A stretch of 64,000 nucleotides of DNA, taken from contig JACREY010000012.1 of assembly GCA_016218085.1 (NCBI GenBank), forward strand, positions 1 through 64,000. Direction: 5' to 3'. The notes beneath the pieces were generated by a model. It saw nothing but the letters and a program-made list of their open reading frames with translations, was not told the DNA's origin and made no database searches. The translations under genes and the position numbers were made by a program. Each line of letters begins with the position of its first letter. The first letter of the stretch is position 1. This DNA is from Ignavibacteriota bacterium. Its GTDB lineage: Bacteria > Bacteroidota > Ignavibacteria > Tepidaquicellales > Tepidaquicellaceae. Positions 53,411 to 60,712 of this stretch are shown in pieces.

Positions 53411-54115
53411 ATGAATCTAGGTGTAATAGCGGCAGGTGACGGACAGAGGTTAAAAGACGAAGGAATTGTGACTCCCAAGCCTCTTATTATTGTAAACGGA
53501 CAGACTTTACTGGAAAGGGTAATAGTTCTTTCAAAGAAATTCGGTTTCGAATCAATCAATATGATTATCAATTCAGCATTCAGAAAAGATGTTGAGGAAT
53601 CAGGGATTTTAGAAAAACACAGCGAAGTAAAGGGAAGCGTGATTTACGGCACCACACAAAGCTCTTTGCACAGCCTGAACAAACTGAAAAATACATTGTC
53701 AGATTCGAATTTTTGCCTGATGACAATAGACAGTATTTTTGACGATATTGAATTCGAATCTTTTCTTAAGCACGCAGAGGGGATAAACGGCTACGACGGA
53801 CTTATTGCTGTAACGGATTTTGTTGACGACGAAAAGCCGCTCTGGATAAAGACCGATGAAAACGGAATAATAAAAAAATTCAGCAGCGTGAAGGAAGGTG
53901 CGGATTATGTAACAGGCGGCATCTATTTTTTCAAGAAAGGCGTAATAGGGCTTACCGACAAGGCAATCGAAAAGGATATCAGCAAGCTCAGGAATTTTTT
54001 ACAGTATCTTGTTGATATAGGACTGAACCTGAAAGCGGTAAGCTTCAGCAAAATAATTGACCTTGACCACAAATCGGACATAGAAGAAGCCGAAAAATTT
54101 TTAAAGAAAAAGTAA
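53411..54115 (+). CDS. Sugar-phosphate/inositol-phosphate nucleotidyltransferase-like protein
   Basis: 234 residues, NTP-transferase fold. The nucleotide loop is IAAGDGQRLKDEGIVTPKPLIIVNG near 6-30, with G-x-G-x-R-L and the PKPL lysine. The metal-binding region is LMTIDSIFDD near 103-112, with the first Asp of the DxD-like pair. It closely matches the layout of sugar-1-phosphate and inositol-1-phosphate cytidylyltransferases. First gene of a seven-gene operon ending in inositol-3-phosphate synthase, so CDP-inositol or a CDP-polyol is a reasonable product. The nucleotide and substrate are not fixed by sequence. Confidence 0.85.
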   Translation: MNLGVIAAGDGQRLKDEGIVTPKPLIIVNGQTLLERVIVLSKKFGFESINMIINSAFRKDVEESGILEKHSEVKGSVIYGTTQSSLHSLNKLKNTLSDSNFCLMTIDSIFDDIEFESFLKHAEGINGYDGLIAVTDFVDDEKPLWIKTDENGIIKKFSSVKEGADYVTGGIYFFKKGVIGLTDKAIEKDISKLRNFLQYLVDIGLNLKAVSFSKIIDLDHKSDIEEAEKFLKKK

Positions 54116-54133
54116 AAAAAGTTTTTTATTAAA

Positions 54134-54943
54134 ATGATAGAAATAGCAGGAATAGCAAGAAAGACTGAGTTTTCACCGAATCACGTTCTGAATGATTATC
54201 TCATCATTCAGAAAACCGCCGAAGAGCTGAGGAAAATCGGAGCCAAGGTAAACGTGTACAGGGAGGAAAATATTTTTATTGAGGAAATAAGGGAAGATTT
54301 TGTATTCTCCATGGTGCAGAGTCCGGCCGGCTCGAAGCATCTGCTCGATATTGCAAAGAACAAGAAGTTCGTAATCAACTCTCCCGAAAGCGTAAGGAAC
54401 TGCTACAGATACAATATGAACAGGATAATGGAAGAGAACACTATACCATTCCCCAAAAGCATTATCGCGGATACGGGGACGACCGATTACAGTTTTCTGC
54501 ATTCGCTTGGTGAAAAGCTTTGGATTAAACGCGGTGACGCACACGCGGTTCAGAAAGAGGATGTGGTATTTATTGAAGATAAAAGCAGAGTGCCCGAAGC
54601 CGTGAAGACATTCGGCGAAAGGGGACTTAAAAGCTGTGCCATACAGAACCACATAGAAGGAGACACGATAAAATTCTATTCTATTCTGGGGAAAGATTTG
54701 TTTTACTGGTATACGACAGATCTGAAATACTGTGCCATATTCGACGAAGCAAAGCTCAAGCAGCTGGCGAATGATTCCGCAAAAGCGCTCGGACTGGAAA
54801 TCTTCGGCGGCGATGCAATTGTAACAAAAGATTCGGAAATATATATCGTGGATATTAACGACTGGCCGAGCTTTGCTCCCATAAGGGAAAAAGCCAGCAA
54901 GGTTATTGCGGATTTAATTTATCAGAAAGCAGTTAAATATTAA
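54134..54943 (+). CDS. ATP-grasp-fold protein
   Basis: 269 residues, ATP-grasp type (RimK/inositol-polyphosphate-kinase-like). An N-terminal domain up to ~100 leads to INSPESVRNCYRYNMNRIM near 95-113, the typical 'open the lid' helix. LWIKRGDAHAVQ near 135-146 supplies the ATP-binding Lys. IQNHIEGDTIKFYSILG near 176 is the hinge strand. FGGDAIVTKDSEIYIVDINDWPSFAP near 234-258 ends with the Mg-binding Asp/Asn (VDIND). Members either ligate an amino acid or phosphorylate inositol phosphates (ITPK). It is 18 bp after the nucleotidyltransferase gene. Substrate unknown. Confidence 0.8.
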   Translation: MIEIAGIARKTEFSPNHVLNDYLIIQKTAEELRKIGAKVNVYREENIFIEEIREDFVFSMVQSPAGSKHLLDIAKNKKFVINSPESVRNCYRYNMNRIMEENTIPFPKSIIADTGTTDYSFLHSLGEKLWIKRGDAHAVQKEDVVFIEDKSRVPEAVKTFGERGLKSCAIQNHIEGDTIKFYSILGKDLFYWYTTDLKYCAIFDEAKLKQLANDSAKALGLEIFGGDAIVTKDSEIYIVDINDWPSFAPIREKASKVIADLIYQKAVKY

Positions 54944-54957
54944 AATTCATTTACTAT

Positions 54958-56292
54958 ATGCACTCAAAAATCAAAACACAGATACCCGGACCGCTCTCGT
55001 TGAAATATTTTGAAATGGAGGAGAAATATATTTCTCCGGGCATTCAGACAATCGCAACATCTTCAAAAATAGTAATTGAAAAAGGAGAAGGCTGCATTAT
55101 AGAAGATGCAGATGGAAACAGGTTTATAGATTTTTTTGCAGGAGTCGGAGTTGCATCTATCGGGTACAACCACCCCAAGTATGTAAAGATGATGTCCGAA
55201 CAATATTCAAAGATTCACGTCGGTAGTTTCACTACCAAGAACAGAGCGGAGCTTTCGAAACTTCTTTCGGAAGTGGCAGTCGGTGATTTAAAAAGAACAC
55301 AATATTACAGCAGCGGAGCCGAAGCTGTTGAAGCCTCATTGAGGCTTGCAAAATCCTACACAAAGAAATCGGAGTTCATAGGTTTCTGGGAAGGCTTCCA
55401 CGGAAAAACACAGGGAGTGCTCGGATTGCTCGGTGATAATTTTAAAGCGCACCTTGGTCCTCTTCCGGTCGGAAGATATTTAACACCTTACGCGAACTGC
55501 AGCAGGTGTCCTTTTTTCCTGAAATTTCCCGATTGCAAATGGGCGTGTGTTGACCACATAAGGAAAAAAATACGGTACGAAACGACAAATGACGTAGCGG
55601 CAATTATCGTGGAGCCGATTCAAGGCACTGCAGGTAACATCGTTCCGCCAAAAGGATTCATGCTCGAACTTAAAAAACTCGCAGATGAAATCGGAGCACT
55701 GCTTATTGCGGATGAAATGATTACAGGATTCGGAAGAACGGGTAAGATGTTCGGATGTCAGCACGACGGAGTTGTTCCCGATATCATCACAATAGGAAAA
55801 GGCTTCGGCGGCGGTTTCCCGACGACGGGGCTGATGTCGAGAGAGGAAGTAATTTTTTCGAAGCCCTTTGCAAATCCGAGCGGAAGCTCGTCGAGCTACG
55901 GCGGAAACCCGATTGCATCCACAGGCGCTCTTGCCACACTTCGGATAATTCAGGAAGACGGACTTGTAGAGAATTCGGAAAAAGTCGGCGCATTTATGAT
56001 GAAGAAATTCCTCGAACTCAAAGAAAAATATCCTGTTATAGGAGAAGTGAGAGGAAAAGGACTTATGATAGGAGTTGAACTCGTAAAAGACAGAAAGACA
56101 AACGAAAAGCTCGACAAAAAATATACGCAAATGTTATTCAAAGAGGCACTTGACAGGGGACTTATAATGATGGGATATAATCCTGATATAAGAATAAATC
56201 CACCGCTCGTGATTACTCAGGAAGTTGCAGAAGAAGGAATTAACATAATGGAGGAAGCTTTAAAAGTTGTCTCAGGTAGAATCAACATATAA
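54958..56292 (+). CDS. Class-III PLP aminotransferase
   Basis: 444 residues. Class-III fold: NRFIDFFAGVGVASIGYNHPK near 52-72, the SSGAEAVEASLRLAK block, IVEPIQGTAG near 218, LLIADEMITGFGRTG near 245-259, and the Schiff-base lysine in IGKGFGGGFP near 280. The YANCSRCPF ... PDCKWAC Cys block near 180-200 is a common feature of this class and not by itself unusual. It would move an amino group onto a carbonyl, perhaps the product of the dehydrogenase two genes downstream. Its stop overlaps the CDP-alcohol transferase start by 26 bp. Confidence 0.92.
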   Translation: MHSKIKTQIPGPLSLKYFEMEEKYISPGIQTIATSSKIVIEKGEGCIIEDADGNRFIDFFAGVGVASIGYNHPKYVKMMSEQYSKIHVGSFTTKNRAELSKLLSEVAVGDLKRTQYYSSGAEAVEASLRLAKSYTKKSEFIGFWEGFHGKTQGVLGLLGDNFKAHLGPLPVGRYLTPYANCSRCPFFLKFPDCKWACVDHIRKKIRYETTNDVAAIIVEPIQGTAGNIVPPKGFMLELKKLADEIGALLIADEMITGFGRTGKMFGCQHDGVVPDIITIGKGFGGGFPTTGLMSREEVIFSKPFANPSGSSSSYGGNPIASTGALATLRIIQEDGLVENSEKVGAFMMKKFLELKEKYPVIGEVRGKGLMIGVELVKDRKTNEKLDKKYTQMLFKEALDRGLIMMGYNPDIRINPPLVITQEVAEEGINIMEEALKVVSGRINI

Positions 56293-57166
56293 GTCGAAAG
56301 ATACGGAAGAACTGCTCGACAGGTTTTTCTTCAGGCCTTTTGGATACGGCATTGCCGTGATTTCCAAAAAAGCGAAACTGACTCCAAATATGCTGACCAT
56401 ATTCAGCATTATACTTGGGGTAACAGCGGGGCATTTGTATTATTACAATTCGCTGTTGATAAATGTAACCGGAATAATGATTTACATTTTTGCCGATATA
56501 CTAGACAGCGCTGACGGCCAGCTTGCAAGGATGACCGGGCAGATTTCTAAAACAGGGCGCGTTTTCGACGGGGTTGCGACAAACCTGATTTCGATTTCAA
56601 TTTATATGCATTTGATTTTAAGGTCGATGAATAACGGTTTTGGCTGGTACATTTTTATAATAGCGGCAATTGCAGGCTCGAGCCACGTTATACAGGCAGC
56701 TGCAGCAGATTTGTACAGGCACGCATACCTTTATGTCGTATGCGGAAAAGAAAAATCCGAACTGGATACTTCGAAGAATATTCTCGAACAATTTAATAAG
56801 TTGACCTGGAAAGAGAATTTTATTGATAAACTTTTTCTTAAATTTTACTGGGATTATACACGCAGACAGGAATTTATTTCGGGTGATTTTTTAAACCTGA
56901 TAAAGCTGATAAACACAAAATACGAAGTTATTCCTGAATGGGTAAGAGAAGAATACAGAATATTATTCAGGAAGATGAATAAGTATTACAATTTCCTGAC
57001 TGTGAACTCGAGAACTTTTGCCGCGGCAGCAGCTGTATTACTGAATATTCCTGTATTATATTTTCTTTTTGAAATTTTCATCCTGAATAGTGTTCTAATT
57101 TATGTCTGGATGGCGCAAAAAAGCAAAAGCAAAAAACTTTACGAAAAAATCCTAAATGCTGATTAG
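56267..57166 (+). CDS. CDP-alcohol phosphatidyltransferase-family protein
   Basis: 299 residues with several TM helices. The family motif D-x2-D-G-x2-A-R-x8-G-x3-D-x3-D reads DSADGQLARMTG ... GRVFDGVAT near 85-111. All elements are present except the last aspartate, which is a threonine; that residue is the proposed catalytic base. The rest is longer than PgsA-type enzymes, with a large hydrophilic insert near 165-245 between TM segments. The start is a TTG within the aminotransferase stop region; no later ATG keeps the first helix. It would join a CMP-activated alcohol or inositol phosphate to a second alcohol. Confidence 0.88.
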   Translation: MSQVESTYKSKDTEELLDRFFFRPFGYGIAVISKKAKLTPNMLTIFSIILGVTAGHLYYYNSLLINVTGIMIYIFADILDSADGQLARMTGQISKTGRVFDGVATNLISISIYMHLILRSMNNGFGWYIFIIAAIAGSSHVIQAAAADLYRHAYLYVVCGKEKSELDTSKNILEQFNKLTWKENFIDKLFLKFYWDYTRRQEFISGDFLNLIKLINTKYEVIPEWVREEYRILFRKMNKYYNFLTVNSRTFAAAAAVLLNIPVLYFLFEIFILNSVLIYVWMAQKSKSKKLYEKILNAD

Positions 57167-57169
57167 ATT

Positions 57170-58177
57170 ATGCTGAAATGTGCAATAATAGGACTCGGAA
57201 AAATAGCGCAGACATCTCACGTTCCTGCATATCTAAGCAGACGCGTGAAAAAAAAGATTTCTGTTGTGGGTGGTGTTGATATTTCTGAAGAAAACAGCAA
57301 GGATTTTAAAAAACTCATTCCGGGAGCGGAAATATTTTCTAACACGGATGATTTATTTAAGAATCTTGATATAGATTTTGTTGATATTTGCGTCCCGCCG
57401 TCTCTGCATGCAAAATATCTGAATGCTGCTTTGAAATATAACGTTGGAATAATTTGTGAAAAGCCTTTTACAAAAGAATTAAAAGAAGCCGCATTGCTTA
57501 AAAGAAAATTACTTGAGAAAAAACCCGTATTCATTCCATGCCATCAATATAAATATTCACCGGTCTGGAAAAACTTCAAAAGTTTTTCGGATAAAACTAC
57601 CGGTGGAAACTTCCTGCAGTTCAATATTTTCAGAAATACGGCGGACCTGGGATATGATAAAAATAATCCGGGCTGGAGGACGGATAAAAAATTAAGCGGC
57701 GGCGGAATACTTTCCGACACAGGAACACATTACTTATATCTTTCATCCTGGATTCTCGATAAACCCATACAGGTAAGCGTTTTCAACGATACGCTTAAAC
57801 ATAATAAGTATAGCGTAGAAGATACTTCGGTCGTGATACTTAAATGCGAAAAAGGTATTGCGGAAATAAACCTGACCTGGGCAGCGGACAGAAGAGCAAA
57901 TAATGCATTTATATCAGACGGGAAACGAAGCATGAGCTACGACGGAAAGAAAATTTGTTTTTATGATAAAGATAAAGCAAAAGAAATACATGTACCGGAT
58001 GCTTCTGACAAAAGAACTTATCTTGCGTTTTACGAAGATCTCTTTCTGGATTTTGCAAATGCAATGAAGGCAAAAAAATTTGACAGGTCGCTTATCGAAG
58101 AATCGTATGAGTCTGTAAAACTTCTGGATCTGTGTTATAAGTCGGCAGAGAAAAAGAAAACATTAATTGTTAGTTAA
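57170..58177 (+). CDS. Gfo/Idh/MocA-family dehydrogenase
   Basis: 335 residues. N-terminal NAD(P) Rossmann fold with GLGKIAQTSHVPAY near 8-21 and VDICVPPSLHAKYL near 73-86. The EKP motif (CEKPF near 101) supplies the catalytic Lys, and GGGILSDTGTHYLYL near 172 has the Asp and His of the sugar-binding site. The family includes myo-inositol 2-dehydrogenase, and sugar and amino-sugar dehydrogenases. It is 3 bp after the CDP-alcohol gene. In the operon it is a natural source of a keto group for the aminotransferase. Substrate not fixed. Confidence 0.9.
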   Translation: MLKCAIIGLGKIAQTSHVPAYLSRRVKKKISVVGGVDISEENSKDFKKLIPGAEIFSNTDDLFKNLDIDFVDICVPPSLHAKYLNAALKYNVGIICEKPFTKELKEAALLKRKLLEKKPVFIPCHQYKYSPVWKNFKSFSDKTTGGNFLQFNIFRNTADLGYDKNNPGWRTDKKLSGGGILSDTGTHYLYLSSWILDKPIQVSVFNDTLKHNKYSVEDTSVVILKCEKGIAEINLTWAADRRANNAFISDGKRSMSYDGKKICFYDKDKAKEIHVPDASDKRTYLAFYEDLFLDFANAMKAKKFDRSLIEESYESVKLLDLCYKSAEKKKTLIVS

Positions 58178-58178
58178 A

Positions 58179-58859
58179 ATGAAAAAGGCGATTATTTTTG
58201 ATTTCGGCGGGACTATAGATACCGGGGGCATTCACTGGAGCGTGATGTTCGAAGATGCTTATAAAAAAGCGGGGTTAAATATACCGGAAGAAAAATTTAA
58301 CCGTGCATATGTTCAGGCAGACGATGATTTGAAAAAGATAGCGAAGGACGGTATAAAAAGTTATCCGGACTTGCTGAAAAAGCAGACAGAGCTCCAGTTC
58401 AAATATTTAGACAAAGAAAAGGAAAGAGAAACGATAAACAAAATTGCCGATTACATTGTTAAGGAAATGAATGACTCTGTTGAGATTTCAAAAAGTATTT
58501 TAACAGGTTTGAAAAAAAAATACAGTCTTGCACTCGTATCGAATTTTTATGGCAACCTTGAAGAAATGTGTGCAAGTATCGGATTATGCGAATTCTTCGA
58601 TGTATTGATTGATTCAGAAAAAGAAGGAATAGAAAAACCGCATCCGGGAATATTCTCGCTGGCTTTAAAAAAGATGAATGCAAACCCCGAAAACACCTAT
58701 GTGGTGGGGGATTCATACGAGCGAGATATTGTCCCCGCTAAAATTCTCGGATGCAAAACAATATGGCTTAAGAATAAAAGTTTTAAGGAAAATAAAGAAA
58801 CGGATTCGGCGGATTATATAATAGGAGACTTGAAAGAATTGAGCGGACGTCTTTCTTAA
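58179..58859 (+). CDS. HAD-superfamily hydrolase
   Basis: 226 residues from the ATG at 58179; a TTG at 58167 is inside the previous stop region. HAD motif I is FDFGGTIDTGG near 7-17, but the usual nucleophile pair D-x-D is D-F-G: the second Asp (general acid) is Gly. Motif II is SLALVSNFYGN near 113, motif III has KPHPGIFSLALKK near 153, and motif IV is VVGDSYERDIVPAK near 173. Proteins lacking the second Asp are often phosphotransferases or have other functions. In the operon, removal of a phosphate from an intermediate is a likely role. The start of the protein follows the dehydrogenase stop by one base. Confidence 0.88.
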   Translation: MKKAIIFDFGGTIDTGGIHWSVMFEDAYKKAGLNIPEEKFNRAYVQADDDLKKIAKDGIKSYPDLLKKQTELQFKYLDKEKERETINKIADYIVKEMNDSVEISKSILTGLKKKYSLALVSNFYGNLEEMCASIGLCEFFDVLIDSEKEGIEKPHPGIFSLALKKMNANPENTYVVGDSYERDIVPAKILGCKTIWLKNKSFKENKETDSADYIIGDLKELSGRLS

Positions 58860-58894
58860 ATTTAAAAATTATTTATCGTATTTAATTTAATATT

Positions 58895-60229
58895 ATGAAA
58901 CAATCAGGCAGTCCGGTGCCAGCACCGGAAGGAAAACTCGGAGTTCTGATAGTTGGTTTAAACGGAGCGGTTTCGACCACATTTCTTGCAGGAGTGCTAT
59001 CCATAGGAAAAAAGCTTGCAGTTCCGATTGGCTCATTAACGCAGATGGGAACAATAAGAATCGGCAAAAGAAGCGAAAATAATTTCCCGCTAATAAAAGA
59101 TTTTGTTCCCCTCGCAGAGTTAAATGATTTTATCTTCGGAGGCTGGGATATCAGGAATGAAAACTGCTACCAGTCTGCGCTTACCGCAGGTGTACTGAAA
59201 CACGAGCATATCGCACCCGTAAAGGAAGAGCTGGAAAGAATAAAACCGATGAAGGGAGTATTCGAACAGCATTACGTAAAGCGCCTCAGCGGCGAATGGA
59301 TAAAAGAAGGCGGAAGCAAATATGAAAAGATGATGATGATTCGTGAAGACATTAAAGACTTCAAAAAGAAAAACAAGCTTGACAGACTCGTTATGATATG
59401 GTGCGCGAGTACCGAGATTTTCATTCCCGTTAACGGAGTGCACCACGAACAGGATAAATTCGAAGATGCAATAAAAAATAATCACGCAGATATTTCTCCA
59501 AGCATGCTGTATGCATATGCCGCAATCCTGGAGGGCGTGCCGTTCATAAACGGAGCTCCTAATCTCTCCTGCGATGTACCGGCACTGATTGAACTTGCAA
59601 AGGAAAAAAATGTTCCGATTGCAGGAAAGGATTTCAAAACAGGCCAGACACTCGTTAAAACTGTAATTGCACCGATGCTTAAGGCAAAAATGCTGGGGCT
59701 GAGGGGCTGGTTCTCCAATAACATTTTAGGTAACCGGGACGGCGAGGTTCTCGATGACCCTGATTCTTTCAAGACAAAAGAGGAGAGCAAGCTGTCAGTT
59801 CTGGACAGCATACTTCAGCCGGATTTGTATCCCGAGCTCTATTCCGATTATTATCACAAAGTCAGAATTAACTACTATCCTCCGCGCGGCGACGATAAAG
59901 AAGGATGGGATAATATAGATATATTCGGATGGATGAATTACCCGATGCAGATTAAAATTGATTTTCTCTGCAAGGATTCAATTCTTGCTGCACCACTTGT
60001 GCTGGATTTAATCTTATTCGCAGACCTTGCTCAAAGAATTGGTATGACGGGAGTACAGGACTGGCTTTCGTTTTTCTTCAAGAGTCCGATTCACGAAGCG
60101 GATGCGGTGCCGGAGCACGATTTGTTTATACAGCAGATGAAACTGAAAAACACACTCAGAAAGATTATGAATATTGAGCCGGTGTCGCACATAGACTACG
60201 ACCCCGAGCTTGTTAACAGCCAGGCATAA
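58895..60229 (+). CDS. ino1: Myo-inositol-3-phosphate synthase
   Basis: 444 residues. This enzyme makes L-myo-inositol 1-phosphate from glucose 6-phosphate with bound NAD+. Rossmann start: VLIVGLNGAVSTTFLAGVLS near 17-36. Conserved blocks: GSLTQMG near 46, FGGWDIRNENCYQSAL near 80, MIWCASTEIF, GVPFINGAPNLSCDVPAL near 214, AGKDFKTGQTLVKTV near 237, and GWFSNNILGNRDGEVL near 266, followed by KVRINYYPPRGDDKEGWDNIDIFGW. The length and blocks match the Bacteroidota-type synthase. Last gene of the operon. It supplies the inositol backbone that explains the nucleotidyltransferase and the CDP-alcohol enzyme. Confidence 0.96.
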   Translation: MKQSGSPVPAPEGKLGVLIVGLNGAVSTTFLAGVLSIGKKLAVPIGSLTQMGTIRIGKRSENNFPLIKDFVPLAELNDFIFGGWDIRNENCYQSALTAGVLKHEHIAPVKEELERIKPMKGVFEQHYVKRLSGEWIKEGGSKYEKMMMIREDIKDFKKKNKLDRLVMIWCASTEIFIPVNGVHHEQDKFEDAIKNNHADISPSMLYAYAAILEGVPFINGAPNLSCDVPALIELAKEKNVPIAGKDFKTGQTLVKTVIAPMLKAKMLGLRGWFSNNILGNRDGEVLDDPDSFKTKEESKLSVLDSILQPDLYPELYSDYYHKVRINYYPPRGDDKEGWDNIDIFGWMNYPMQIKIDFLCKDSILAAPLVLDLILFADLAQRIGMTGVQDWLSFFFKSPIHEADAVPEHDLFIQQMKLKNTLRKIMNIEPVSHIDYDPELVNSQA

Positions 60230-60347
60230 AATACAGACCATTCAATCTTATGGCAGTTGTGTTTGTTTGATATGAACTGTCCATTTTATAAAATATTTTT
60301 GGAAATACTATTTTCTTATTTTGTGTATCATAATATCAGTTGTATCT

Positions 60348-60360
60348 ATCGTTATACGAT
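60348..60360. promoter_or_regulatory. Candidate PadR operator
   Basis: ATCGT-TAT-ACGAT, a perfect 13-bp palindrome 32 bp before the ATG of the padR-like gene. The surrounding DNA repeats the theme (ATTATA and TATAAT flank a further ACGAT). Autoregulation through such a site is usual for PadR proteins. Confidence 0.4.
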
Positions 60361-60391
60361 ATTATATTACGATATAATAAAAAACAAAATT

Positions 60392-60703
60392 ATGGATGAA
60401 CAGCTTTTAAAAGACTTGTTTCTCGGATTCATTAAAGTTCACATTCTTTATCATGCCGAAAAAGAATTAATTTTCGGGCAGGAGTTTCATAGTGAACTTC
60501 AGAGGCACGGGTATGAAATATCGTTTGGCACTCTGTACCCCATTTTGCATAAACTGGAAACACAGGGTTATCTTAAGTCTTATAAAGAAAAAGTCAACGG
60601 CAGAATAAGAAGATATTACGAAATAACAAAAACGGGTAGATTGATTTTAAAAAAGGCTAAGGTTCAGGCAAAAGAGCTTGTTGAAGAACTATATGAGGGG
60701 TAA
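60392..60703 (+). CDS. PadR-family transcriptional regulator
   Basis: 103 residues from the ATG at 60392. A longer TTG frame begins at 60257, but its first 45 residues are AT-rich and unlike PadR. The protein is a winged helix: FGQEFHSELQRHGYEISFGTLYPILHKLETQGYLKS and RRYYEITKTGRLIL. PadR proteins repress genes for stress, drug or phenolic-acid functions. The start of the iron-sulphur protein gene is 10 bp downstream, so regulator and target are probably in one operon. Confidence 0.92.
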   Translation: MDEQLLKDLFLGFIKVHILYHAEKELIFGQEFHSELQRHGYEISFGTLYPILHKLETQGYLKSYKEKVNGRIRRYYEITKTGRLILKKAKVQAKELVEELYEG

Positions 60704-60712
60704 TATCAGGAT

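Noticed and set aside
54958-56292. Iron-sulphur cluster in the aminotransferase
   Set aside because: The YANCSRCPF Cys block is common in class-III enzymes without evidence for a cluster.
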